64,000 nucleotides of DNA from Herbiconiux oxytropis. GTDB taxonomy: Bacteria; Actinomycetota; Actinomycetes; Actinomycetales; Microbacteriaceae. This document shows positions 8,041 to 16,033 of the stretch, one piece after another. The notes beneath the pieces are model-generated. The model saw nothing but the letters and a program-made list of their open reading frames with translations. It had not been told where the DNA came from and did not search any database. Both the position numbers and the translations under genes were made by a program. How positions within the stretch are numbered: the stretch's first letter is position 1; each line of letters begins with the position of its first letter. Location of the stretch: NCBI RefSeq assembly GCF_024979315.1, contig NZ_JANLCK010000005.1, positions 1 to 64,000 of the forward strand, read 5' to 3'.

Positions 8041-9501
8041 GTGGCAATCGCGCGACGCACCTTCCTGGCGGGGGCCGTCTCGGCCCTCTCGCTCTCGGCG
8101 CTCGCGGCCTGCACCCCCGATGCCCCGCGCCCGGTGCCCTCCCCCTCGATCACCCCGACCGAGCTGCCGACTGGCCCCGTGCCGAACCCCGCCGCCTTCG
8201 CGCGGAGCGCCTGGGCCGACGACCCGTTCTCGCTCGGCTCCTTCAGCACCACTCCCGTGGGAGCCACCCCGGCGTCGCGCACGACGCTCCGGGACACCGT
8301 GGGCGACCGCCTGTTCTTCGCCGGCGAGGCGACCTCGACCGAGTTCCCGGGCACGGTCGTGGGCGCAGCCGCCTCCGGTGAGTCAGTCGCCGCCCGGGTG
8401 GCGGCGGTGGCCGAGCCCGAGGAGCGCATCGGCATCGTCGGAGCCGGCCTCGCCGGGGCGACGGCGGCACGGATCCTGGCCGAGCAGGGCTTCGAGGTGG
8501 TCGTGATCGAGGCGCGGGACCGCGTAGGTGGGCGCATCGACACGCGAGACGACGACGGCTGGCCGTTCCCGGTGGAGCTGGGCTCGGCATCCGTCTCTGC
8601 CGACGGGCTCGAGGAGCTGCTGCGCATCAACGACGTGGGCACGATCACGCTCGATGCCACCCTCGAGGCGCGCACCGCCTCTGGACTCGTCGTGCCGCCG
8701 AGCGCGGTGGGTCCGGATGCGGTGGCGCGGGCGGTGGCCTGGGCCAAGGCGCAGCCGACCGACACCTCGCTCGCCTCGGCCCTCTCGGCGTCGGGCGCCG
8801 AGATGCTGCCCCCCGAGCCGGGCGCCCAGGGCGTGTCGCCCGCCGACGAGCTCGTGCACTATCTCGAGACCACGGTGGCGAGCCGCTACGGCTCGAGCCC
8901 GTTCGAGCTCTCGGCGAGCTACGGGCTCGACCGCACGGGCCTCGTCGACGGCACCGCCCTCGTGGTGGGAGGCCTCGACACCGTGGTGACCGCCTCGCTC
9001 GACGACGTCGACGTGCTGCTCTCGAGCACCGTCATCCGGATCTCCTACAACGACGCGGGCGCAAGCGTGCGCCTGGGCACGGGCGAGTCGCTCTCGATGG
9101 ACCGCGTGGTGGTGACGGTGCCGATAGGGGTGCTGAAGGCAGGCACGATCGAGTTCTCTCCCGAACTGCCCGGGCCCACCGCGGCCGCCATCGAGGAGCT
9201 CGGCATGGGCTCGCTCGAGCAGCTCTGGCTGCGGTTCGACGAGCCGTTCTGGTCGACGGAGGCCACCGTGCTGTCGGTCTTCGACGAGACCTCCGAGATC
9301 GCGGAGTGGATCAACCTGCTGCCGGCTACCGGACAGCCGATCCTGATCGGTCTGACGGCTGCGGACGACGTTCCCGTGGTGCTGAAGCAGAACGATCAGG
9401 AGTTCCTGCAGGCGGCTCTGCAGACCCTCGAGCCGTACCTGGATCCCGCTCTGGTCTCGACACCCTCCCCCACGACGACGCCCACGGGCGGCGACGGCTG
9501 A
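8041..9501 (+). CDS. FAD-dependent amine oxidase, circularly permuted, Tat lipoprotein
   Basis: 486 residues from GTG. The N-terminus has a twin-arginine signal (ARRTFLAG, residues 4-11) ending in a lipobox, LAAC (21-24), so it is probably exported folded and lipid-anchored. Residues 51-123 hold the block that normally closes flavin amine oxidases: WADDPFSLGSFST, then RLFFAGEATS and PGTVVGAAASG. Only after it comes the Rossmann FAD motif GIVGAGLAGATAARIL (131-146) with EARDRVGGRI. The C-terminus stops at LEPYLDPA, just where that closing block should follow. This order is a circular permutation of the monoamine oxidase fold. It should oxidise an amine outside the membrane; substrate unknown. 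The last 176 nt overlap the antisense gene ending at 9326. Confidence 0.85.
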   Translation: MAIARRTFLAGAVSALSLSALAACTPDAPRPVPSPSITPTELPTGPVPNPAAFARSAWADDPFSLGSFSTTPVGATPASRTTLRDTVGDRLFFAGEATSTEFPGTVVGAAASGESVAARVAAVAEPEERIGIVGAGLAGATAARILAEQGFEVVVIEARDRVGGRIDTRDDDGWPFPVELGSASVSADGLEELLRINDVGTITLDATLEARTASGLVVPPSAVGPDAVARAVAWAKAQPTDTSLASALSASGAEMLPPEPGAQGVSPADELVHYLETTVASRYGSSPFELSASYGLDRTGLVDGTALVVGGLDTVVTASLDDVDVLLSSTVIRISYNDAGASVRLGTGESLSMDRVVVTVPIGVLKAGTIEFSPELPGPTAAAIEELGMGSLEQLWLRFDEPFWSTEATVLSVFDETSEIAEWINLLPATGQPILIGLTAADDVPVVLKQNDQEFLQAALQTLEPYLDPALVSTPSPTTTPTGGDG

Positions 9502-10141
9502 CCAGCACGAGCAGTGCCATCAGCCCGGAGAACAGGCCGAGCGCGATGCCCGAGTAGAGCGCGAACTCGAGCGGGCCGCTGACCTGGGCGGGATCGAGGA
9601 AGAAGTAGGGGTACCACCCGACCTCGGCACCGCGGATGAGGGTGAAGACTCCCCAGACCACGGGGAAGGCCAGCACGAAGGCGACCGTGCGCCAGCGCAG
9701 CCGCACCCGGCCCACGCCGATCAGCCAGTCGGCCACCACGAGCGGCGGCAGGTAGAAGTGCAGCACCTGGCTCGGCCAGGGCACGTCGATGCGGTAGTTG
9801 TGGCTGCCGGCCTGCGACACGATGAGGCCGAACACGATGCCGGAGACGACGACGTAGCAGATCGTCATCGCGCGCACGCTCACGAGGAACCGGCCGACGA
9901 CATGGTGCCGCAGGAGCAGCACACCGGAGGCCGCGAGCACCACGACGTTCAGCAGGTTGCTCTGGAACGTGAAGTAGCTGAAGTAGTTGACGGTGGAGAA
10001 CGTGCTGAACCCGAGCACGTAGTCGAAGTCGAACACCAGGGCCACGGCACCGATCGCGGCGATCGCGAGTCGGGCGATGCCCACAGCACGTCGCAACCCG
10101 GCTCCGATCTTTTCGTTCCTTTCGAGGGTAGTCGGTTCCAT
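9326..10141 (-). CDS. Pr6Pr-family membrane protein
   Basis: 271 residues from ATG at 10141 (MEPTTLERNEKIGAGLRR). Six hydrophobic helices follow, with FSYFTFQSNLLNVVVL, HNYRIDVPWPSQVLHFYLPP and GWYPYFFLDPAQ, the recognisable Pr6Pr (FAR-17a/AIG1-like) pattern. The fold is thought to relate to serine-type lipid hydrolases of eukaryotes; the bacterial role is unknown. The last 59 residues are arginine-, proline- and serine-rich and lie antisense to the amine oxidase 3' end, so the natural core probably ends near LLVLVSRRR. Only 31 bp separate its start from the divergent hydrolase, and no ribosome binding site is clear. Confidence 0.82.
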   Translation of the reverse strand: MEPTTLERNEKIGAGLRRAVGIARLAIAAIGAVALVFDFDYVLGFSTFSTVNYFSYFTFQSNLLNVVVLAASGVLLLRHHVVGRFLVSVRAMTICYVVVSGIVFGLIVSQAGSHNYRIDVPWPSQVLHFYLPPLVVADWLIGVGRVRLRWRTVAFVLAFPVVWGVFTLIRGAEVGWYPYFFLDPAQVSGPLEFALYSGIALGLFSGLMALLVLVSRRRPWASSWGRVSRPERDPGTARGSAEPPAGTPDRSASAPRERRPQPSDRSGSAVR

Positions 10142-10172
10142 CCGGACCGACCCGCCGCTCCGAACCACCGGT

Positions 10173-11102
10173 ATGGATCCGGACGCCCTCGAGCAGCTGC
10201 GCGTGCCGACGTCGCTCGGGCCCGTGGCGGTGCGGCTCCTCGTCGCCGAGCAGCGCCCTCGGGAGGACGCCGAGGCCCTCGTGCTCCTGCACGGGGCCGC
10301 GGGGTCGTGGACGACGTGGCTCCCCCTGCTCGAGGAGGCGGAGCGACGCCACACCCTTCCCGGCGACGTCGTGCTGCTCGATCTGCCGGGCTGGGGCGAG
10401 AGCCCGCTGCCGGGGCACGACCGCTCGGTCGACGGCTACGGGCGCGCCGTCGCGGAGGTGCTGCGCTCCCTCGGCTACGAGCGCTGGCGTGCGGTGGGGC
10501 ACTCGCTGGGAGGCGTCATCGCACTCCACCTCGCGGCCATCGAGCCGGCCGCGACGCGCGCGGTGGGGCTGGTCTCCCCCACCACCTTCGGCGTGGCCGA
10601 GGCGTCGAGGCATCCGCTCTGGGGGCTCCGCCTCGTGGCGCCCTACGTGGCGCTCCGGGCCGTGATGTCGGCGATGGCCCGACTGTCGCCCTCCGGCCGT
10701 GCCACCGCGGCCCTGCTCGCCGGGCTCCGCCGGCTGCACCTGCTGCGCGTGGTCTTCGCGCCGCTGTTCGCGGAGCCGTCCCGGGTCTCCGCCGCCGTGC
10801 TCGTGACTCTCGCCGCCGAGGTGCGACCCGTTGCGTTCGCCGCGGCCGCGCGTGCCGCGGCCGCCTACCGGCCGGGTGAGGTGTGGGCGGGCATCCGCTG
10901 CCGGGTGGTCTCGGTGCGAGGTGCACGCGACGTGTTCGTGACCGTGCATGACGACCGGATGCTCGAGCGGACCGTGCCGGGAGCGGTCACGCGGGTGCTC
11001 GGCCGGGCCGGGCACTTCGGCCACATCGAGGCTCCGGGAGACGTGCTCGCGGCGCTCGGGGCGCACGTGCTCACGGGAGAGCCTACGAGGAGTGCTTCCT
11101 GA
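10173..11102 (+). CDS. alpha/beta-hydrolase
   Basis: 309 residues from ATG at 10173. The oxyanion-hole segment VLLHGAAGS precedes the nucleophile elbow VGHSLGG, with Ser111. The remaining triad members are likely Asp253 (RGARDVF) and His281 (GRAGHFGHIE). No signal peptide, so cytosolic. The family covers esterases, haloperoxidases and C-C hydrolases; nothing here fixes the substrate. An upstream ATG at 10077 is antisense to the neighbouring membrane-protein gene and was rejected. The 3' end overlaps the convergent MFS gene by 20 nt. Confidence 0.87.
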   Translation: MDPDALEQLRVPTSLGPVAVRLLVAEQRPREDAEALVLLHGAAGSWTTWLPLLEEAERRHTLPGDVVLLDLPGWGESPLPGHDRSVDGYGRAVAEVLRSLGYERWRAVGHSLGGVIALHLAAIEPAATRAVGLVSPTTFGVAEASRHPLWGLRLVAPYVALRAVMSAMARLSPSGRATAALLAGLRRLHLLRVVFAPLFAEPSRVSAAVLVTLAAEVRPVAFAAAARAAAAYRPGEVWAGIRCRVVSVRGARDVFVTVHDDRMLERTVPGAVTRVLGRAGHFGHIEAPGDVLAALGAHVLTGEPTRSAS

Positions 11103-12597
11103 GGATCCGGCGACCCAGCGCGAAGGTCACGACCGCCGCGACGATGCAGCCCGAGGCGATGAGGAGCAGGGTCGTGAACAGCCCCACGGCAGCCTGCAGG
11201 AGCGGGAACGCGAACACGCCGATCGCGGCCCCCGCCTTGCCTGCCGCCGCCGCGAACCCGGCACCCGCGCCCCGGGAGATCGTGTCGAAGGCCACGGTGG
11301 GCAGGGCGAAGGTGGTGGAGTTCGGGCCCGCGTTCATGAACAGGTTGAAGGCGGCGAAGCCGAGGAACACGATGCCCAGCTGGAGCGCCGAGTCCTGCGG
11401 CAGCAGGAGGCTGAAGGCGAGCACCACGAGCCCCGCCGCCATCACCACGAAGCCGCCGACCTGCATCGTGAGGAGGCCGAGCCGCCGCACGAGGAGGATG
11501 GCCGTGACGAAGCCGATCACGAGGAAGACGTCGAGGAAGGCCGCACCTTCGGTCGAGACGATGTCGGCGCCCACCACCTTGTCGCTGTTCGCGGAGGAGA
11601 TCGCGATCGACGCGATGATCGTGGGGGTGAAGACGCCGACGCCGTAGGTGGCGATGTCCATGAAGAACCAGGGCACGCTCGTGAGCACGGTCGCGCGGCG
11701 GAGCGGCTTCGAGAGCAGCGACCGCTTCGGGATGTCGCGCGGGGCATCCGCAGGGCGCAGCACGCCCGAGATGACGGGAGCGGGCATCGGGAGCGCGGTG
11801 GCCTCGCCGCGGGCGAGGGCAGCCGAGGCGATGCCGGCGGGGGTGTCCGCACGCCGGGTGCCCTCGGCGGGGGTGCCCACGAATGGGGTGTCCTCGAGCA
11901 GGACCTCCTCGATCTCGACCCGGCGGCCGGCGAACACCTGGAGCGCTCGGGCCGCCTCCTCGTAGCGGGCGGTCGAGGCGAGCCAGAGCGGACTCTCCGG
12001 GACGCCGCGGCGGAGGATGACGATGACGACGGCGGGCACGACGCCGGCCGCGAGCATCCAGCGCCAGGCGTCGGGCGAGGGATCGAGCGTGAGCACGAGC
12101 AGCCCCACGAGGGCGCCGAGCAGCTGGCCGACCGCCTGGAAGCTGAAGGCGCCGATGAGCAGGCGCTCGCGGAGACGGCGCGGAGCGATCTCCGAGACGT
12201 AGCTCGCGCTGATCGGGTAGTCGGCGCCGATCCCGACCCCCAGCAGGAAGCGGAAGGCGATGAGCCACCAGACGCCGGGGGCGAGGGCGGAGGCGAGGGC
12301 GAAGACCACGAAGAGAGCGAGGTCGATGCGGAAGGCGAGACGACGGCCGATGCGGTCCGAGAGCGGGCCCATGACGGCGGCACCGAGGATGGCGCCCAGG
12401 ATGGCCGCCGAGCTGATGAGGCCGGTTTCGAGGGGGCTGGTCGACCACTCCGCGACGATGAGCGGGATGGCGACGCCCATGACGAAGAAGTCGAAGCCGT
12501 CGAGCATGATGCCGAGGCACGACAGCAGCCACACCCGGCGATGCCCCGCGCCGAAGCGCAGGCCGTCGAGCAGGTGCTGGATGCGGGATTCGGCCAT
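11083..12597 (-). CDS. MFS transporter, sugar- or phosphate-porter type
   Basis: 504 residues with twelve hydrophobic segments. The loop 2-3 motif GPLSDRIGRR and the RFLLGVGIGADYPIS segment in helix 4 are typical of the phosphate:H+ symporter and sugar porter branches. A long cytosolic loop in the middle (about residues 215-290, rich in A, P, R, E) separates the two halves. It probably moves an inorganic anion or organic acid with protons across the inner membrane. The start at ATG 12597 was chosen over ATG 12615 because CATAAT sits 6 nt upstream. It is convergent with the hydrolase. Confidence 0.88.
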   Translation of the reverse strand: MAESRIQHLLDGLRFGAGHRRVWLLSCLGIMLDGFDFFVMGVAIPLIVAEWSTSPLETGLISSAAILGAILGAAVMGPLSDRIGRRLAFRIDLALFVVFALASALAPGVWWLIAFRFLLGVGIGADYPISASYVSEIAPRRLRERLLIGAFSFQAVGQLLGALVGLLVLTLDPSPDAWRWMLAAGVVPAVVIVILRRGVPESPLWLASTARYEEAARALQVFAGRRVEIEEVLLEDTPFVGTPAEGTRRADTPAGIASAALARGEATALPMPAPVISGVLRPADAPRDIPKRSLLSKPLRRATVLTSVPWFFMDIATYGVGVFTPTIIASIAISSANSDKVVGADIVSTEGAAFLDVFLVIGFVTAILLVRRLGLLTMQVGGFVVMAAGLVVLAFSLLLPQDSALQLGIVFLGFAAFNLFMNAGPNSTTFALPTVAFDTISRGAGAGFAAAAGKAGAAIGVFAFPLLQAAVGLFTTLLLIASGCIVAAVVTFALGRRILRKHSS

Positions 12598-12603
12598 GGC
12601 TGG

Positions 12604-12609
12604 ATTATG
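12604..12609 (-). promoter_or_regulatory. -10 hexamer CATAAT, leaderless start of the MFS gene
   Basis: CATAAT on the minus strand ends exactly 6 nt before the ATG at 12597. No ribosome binding site is present. Confidence 0.55.
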
Positions 12610-12681
12610 GGCCACGTGGGAGAACCGGCGCGAGCCGCACGGGTGAATGACGTGTGAACTCGGCCGCGGAGGCGGCGAGGG

Positions 12682-15600
12682 TCAAAAGCGGGAGGAGGCG
12701 GCCACGGGCGGGAGGGTGCGGGAGAGGAAGGCCGCCTCGGTGCGGGAGGTCGTGCCGGTCTTGCGGAGCACGTTCGACACGTGCACGCTCACGGTCTTGG
12801 CGCTGATGAAGAGGCGCTCGGCGACCTGGCGGTTGCTGAGGCCCTGGGCGATGAGGTCGAGCACCTGGCGCTCGCGGTCGGTGAGCTCGCCGGGCGTGGA
12901 GACCTCGCGGCCGCCGGAGAGTCGCACGATGCCGAGGCGGCGCTCGAGATCGTCGACGGCTGCCACTACCTGGTCGAGGCGGATGCGCTCAGCGGCCGCA
13001 CGGGCTCCGGCCGCGGCGAGGCGCGCACCGTCGCGGTCGCCGGTGCCCGCGAGTGCCTCGGCGTGCCGCAACTGCGCGTAGGGCACGAGCTGCACGGGGG
13101 CGGTCGGCACCTCGGCCGCCCGGACGGCGGCCTCCCACAGCGCGGGGTCGTCGCCCGTTCCGGCGGGCCCGCCGAGCTCGGCCTCCACGAGCGCCCGGTA
13201 GGTGGCAGCCGTGGGCCAGTCGGAGCAGGCTTCGAGCCGCGACCGCAGGAGGCGCTCGGGGGGATCCTCCGCGATGCTCGTGCCGGAGCCGGAGCCGGAG
13301 CCCGTGCCGGTGCCGTCGGCAAGCGGGGCGGGGTCGTCGAGCGCGACGGCGATGCCCGCGGCACGGGCCGTGGCCAGCACGCGGGCCACCGTGGCCGCCA
13401 GCGGGAGGTCGTAGGCGGGGAAGGGGCGGTGATCGGGTTCGAGGAGCACCCGCGACTCGAGCCAGGCGCTGGGGGTGTCGCCCGTGGCGAGGGCGATCTC
13501 GGCGGCCACGGCGGCCAGACCCAGGCGCGACTGGGTGTCGATGCGCAGCTGGCGACCGAGCTCGGCGCGCCAGCCGCGCAGGAGCTGCGCCGCTCGGGGA
13601 GCATCGCCCGACCAGAGCGTGGCCTGCAGCTTCAGCCGGCGGAGGTGGGCGCTGTAGCCGATGGGCGGGTCGAGGTCGAGCGCGCGGTCGAGCAGGTCGG
13701 TGGCCCGAGCGGTCTCGCCCAGACTGAACAGGGGCGCCACGACGTTGGAGGCGAGGGCCGCCCCCGAGGTGCGCTCGACGCCGCGGCGACGCGCGTGCTC
13801 GACGCCCGACTCGGCGACGCGCACGGCGTCGGCGAACGCGCCGAGCTGGTTGAAGGCATCCGACTCGTTGACGAGGTGGCGGAGCACGGCCGAGTCGTTG
13901 CCCTCGGCCAGGCGCCCGGCGAGTGCGAGGTCGGCGAGACCCTCGTCGATCGAACTCGAGAGCACACGCGAGATTCCGCGGATGTTGGCGGCCACCGACA
14001 TGCGCGCGCGGGAGCCCACGGCCTCCGCCTCGGTGAAGGCCGCATCGGCGGTGGCGATCGCCTGGTCGAAGCAGGCCTCGAGCATGAGCCTCGCAGCGAG
14101 CTCGCCGAGCACGTTCGCCCGCAGCACGCTCGCCGTCGGGCCCTCCCCTGCGGCGGGTTCGAGCAGACCGAGCGCCTCACGCAGGAGCTCGATCGAACCC
14201 GTCTGGCCGAGGTTGGCGAGAAAGGAGGCGCGGCCCCGCAGGAGGCGCGCTCGGGCCCCGGGCGCGGTCTCGAGGGCGAGCGCCTCGTCGATGAGCGCCA
14301 CCGCGCGGCCGCTCTCCCCCGCGTCACGCAGCGCGTACGCCGTCTCGGCGAGGAGCTCGACCCTGGTCTGCCCCGCCAGCTCCGCCGCGTCGGCGACCTG
14401 ATCCCAGAGCTCGAGCGCCCGTTCGCCGAGCTGCGCCGCCGTGATGTTGGCGAATGAGGAGCGGGCGACGCGCATGGCCGAGATCGACGAGGTGAAGGCC
14501 GCCCGCAGGTTGTGCGCCGCCATCCAGTGGTACGAGACGGCTGAGGCGTCGAAGCTCGAGGCGTTCTGCCGCTGTTCGAGCGCCTCGGCGTAGGCGGTGT
14601 GGAAGCGCATCCGCTCCCCCGGCAGCAGTTCGTCGTGCACGGCCTCACGCACGAGCGCGTGCCGGAAGCAGTACGACGTGTCGTCGACCACGAGCACCCT
14701 GGCCGCCACGGCCTCGCGCGCGGCGTCATCGAGCACCTCGGCATCGATTCCGGAGGCGGGAGCGAGTGCGGCCACCGAAGCCAGCACCGAGGCGAGCAGC
14801 TCGTGCTCCACGCGCACCCCGCCCGCGGCGAGCAGCCGCACGAGGCGCTGCGCCGATTCGCCGAGGGTCTCGTAGCGCGCGAGCAGCAGGTCGCGGAGGT
14901 TGTCGGGAAGCGAGTCGAGCGACTCGACATCGCACCCCACGATCTCCTCGATGAAGAACGGCACGCCGTCGGTCCGTGTGCAGATGGCGTCGAGCCTCGG
15001 TGCGTCGAGCGCTCGGCCGAGGAGCGTCGTGGTGAGCTGCCGCACCTGGCGGCGGGTGAGTCGAGGCAGCTCGCGCCGGCTCACCCGGCGGTTGCGGTCG
15101 AGCTCCGGGATCCAGCCGCGCAGCCCGTGACCGCGGCGCAGCTCGTCGCTCCGGTAGGTGACCACGAAGAGGATGCGCGCCCGCTCGAGCACCCGCAGCA
15201 GGAACTTGAGCAGGCCGAGGGTGGCCTGGTCGGCCCAGTGCAGGTCTTCGATCACCACGATGAGCGGCCGTGCCCCCGCGACGGTCTCGAGGGCGGTCGC
15301 GACGGCGTCGAACACCCGCTCGGCACTCTGACCCGAACCGGCCCGCGGAGCCTCGGCCGCCCCGGAGGGCCCTGGGAGGTCTGCGAGCTCCGGCACGAGC
15401 ACGGCGAGCGCGTCGCGCACCGGGCCCGCGGCATCGAGCAGAGCGCTGCCGCCGATCTCGGCGACGAGCCCGCGCACGGCCGTGACGATGGGAGCGTAGG
15501 GCGGAGCATCGCGATCGAGGTCGACGCACTGTCCGCGGAGCACGAGCGGGGCCGATCCGGCGACCCGCAGGAACTCCGCCACCAGCCGGGTCTTGCCTAT

Positions 15601-15720
15601 CCCTGCCTCACCGCTCACCACGACGGCGCGGGTCGCCCCGCCCTCCGCCTCGCGCAGAGCGTCGACGAGGGCCTCGAGATCGTTCTCGCGCCCGATGAGC
15701 GAAGGGCTCGTGGCCTGCAT
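12682..15720 (-). CDS. large ATP-binding LuxR-family regulator (LAL)
   Basis: 1012 residues, in the usual range for LAL regulators. An AAA-type ATPase opens the protein: Walker A GEAGIGKT at 37-44 and Walker B LIVVIEDLHWAD near 163-174, with a sensor-like TYRSDELRRGHG. A long alpha-helical TPR-like middle (about 400-900) follows. The C-terminal LuxR helix-turn-helix reads LTDRERQVLDLIAQGLSNRQ near 945-965, then ISAKTVSVHVSNVLRKTGTTSRTEA. Such proteins activate catabolic or secondary-metabolism operons after binding a ligand in the helical part. It starts 2 nt after the 69-aa gene, so the two share an mRNA. A Gly-Ser-Gly-type low-complexity patch sits near residue 810. Confidence 0.93.
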   Translation of the reverse strand: MQATSPSLIGRENDLEALVDALREAEGGATRAVVVSGEAGIGKTRLVAEFLRVAGSAPLVLRGQCVDLDRDAPPYAPIVTAVRGLVAEIGGSALLDAAGPVRDALAVLVPELADLPGPSGAAEAPRAGSGQSAERVFDAVATALETVAGARPLIVVIEDLHWADQATLGLLKFLLRVLERARILFVVTYRSDELRRGHGLRGWIPELDRNRRVSRRELPRLTRRQVRQLTTTLLGRALDAPRLDAICTRTDGVPFFIEEIVGCDVESLDSLPDNLRDLLLARYETLGESAQRLVRLLAAGGVRVEHELLASVLASVAALAPASGIDAEVLDDAAREAVAARVLVVDDTSYCFRHALVREAVHDELLPGERMRFHTAYAEALEQRQNASSFDASAVSYHWMAAHNLRAAFTSSISAMRVARSSFANITAAQLGERALELWDQVADAAELAGQTRVELLAETAYALRDAGESGRAVALIDEALALETAPGARARLLRGRASFLANLGQTGSIELLREALGLLEPAAGEGPTASVLRANVLGELAARLMLEACFDQAIATADAAFTEAEAVGSRARMSVAANIRGISRVLSSSIDEGLADLALAGRLAEGNDSAVLRHLVNESDAFNQLGAFADAVRVAESGVEHARRRGVERTSGAALASNVVAPLFSLGETARATDLLDRALDLDPPIGYSAHLRRLKLQATLWSGDAPRAAQLLRGWRAELGRQLRIDTQSRLGLAAVAAEIALATGDTPSAWLESRVLLEPDHRPFPAYDLPLAATVARVLATARAAGIAVALDDPAPLADGTGTGSGSGSGTSIAEDPPERLLRSRLEACSDWPTAATYRALVEAELGGPAGTGDDPALWEAAVRAAEVPTAPVQLVPYAQLRHAEALAGTGDRDGARLAAAGARAAAERIRLDQVVAAVDDLERRLGIVRLSGGREVSTPGELTDRERQVLDLIAQGLSNRQVAERLFISAKTVSVHVSNVLRKTGTTSRTEAAFLSRTLPPVAASSRF

Positions 15721-15722
15721 CC

Positions 15723-15932
15723 CTACATCGTGCCATCAGCGGCCGACAGCCGCTGAAGCGCCCGGCGGAGCGGATGCCCGGCGCCGTGTGCCCGACTCCC
15801 GGGTGGCGACGCCTGCCCCGCATCGTCCTCCGCCGCGCGCTCCGCGATCATCCGGCGTTGCTCGAGCTCGCGAGCGAACCGCTCCTCCTCGGCCTCGTGC
15901 AGCCACCCGAACGAGAATTCGCTGATCATCAT
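15723..15932 (-). CDS. 69-aa protein upstream of the LAL regulator
   Basis: MMISEFSFGWLHEAEEERFA starts a charged helix that runs to about residue 35 (RELEQRRMIAERAAEDD); the rest is polar and basic. A perfect AGGAGG (15938-15943) lies 5 nt before the ATG, one of the best ribosome binding sites in the window. The stop codon lies 2 nt before the LAL start. No known domain, signal peptide or membrane segment. The location suggests a partner or translational lead peptide for the LAL protein; that is inference. Confidence 0.7.
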   Translation of the reverse strand: MMISEFSFGWLHEAEEERFARELEQRRMIAERAAEDDAGQASPPGSRAHGAGHPLRRALQRLSAADGTM

Positions 15933-15950
15933 GGTGTCCTCCTGGAACGT

Positions 15951-15992
15951 CGATGACCCGAGACTCCTCTCTAAGGAGGTCTCGGGTCATCG
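15951..15992 (-). other. long hairpin in the leader of the 69-aa gene and LAL operon
   Basis: The arms CGATGACCCGAGAC (15951-15964) and its exact complement (15979-15992) pair over 14 bp and continue, after a one-base bulge, through TCCT/AGGA. In the minus transcript the 5' arm contains CCUCCU, which can pair with AGGAG on the opposite arm or with the real AGGAGG 7 nt downstream of the stem. It could end the PadR transcript, attenuate the LAL operon, or hide its ribosome binding site. There is no U-tract. Confidence 0.6.
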
Positions 15993-16033
15993 GGAGGGTT
16001 CCCTATCTCAGGTCACCGGGCACTCGGCCGGGA

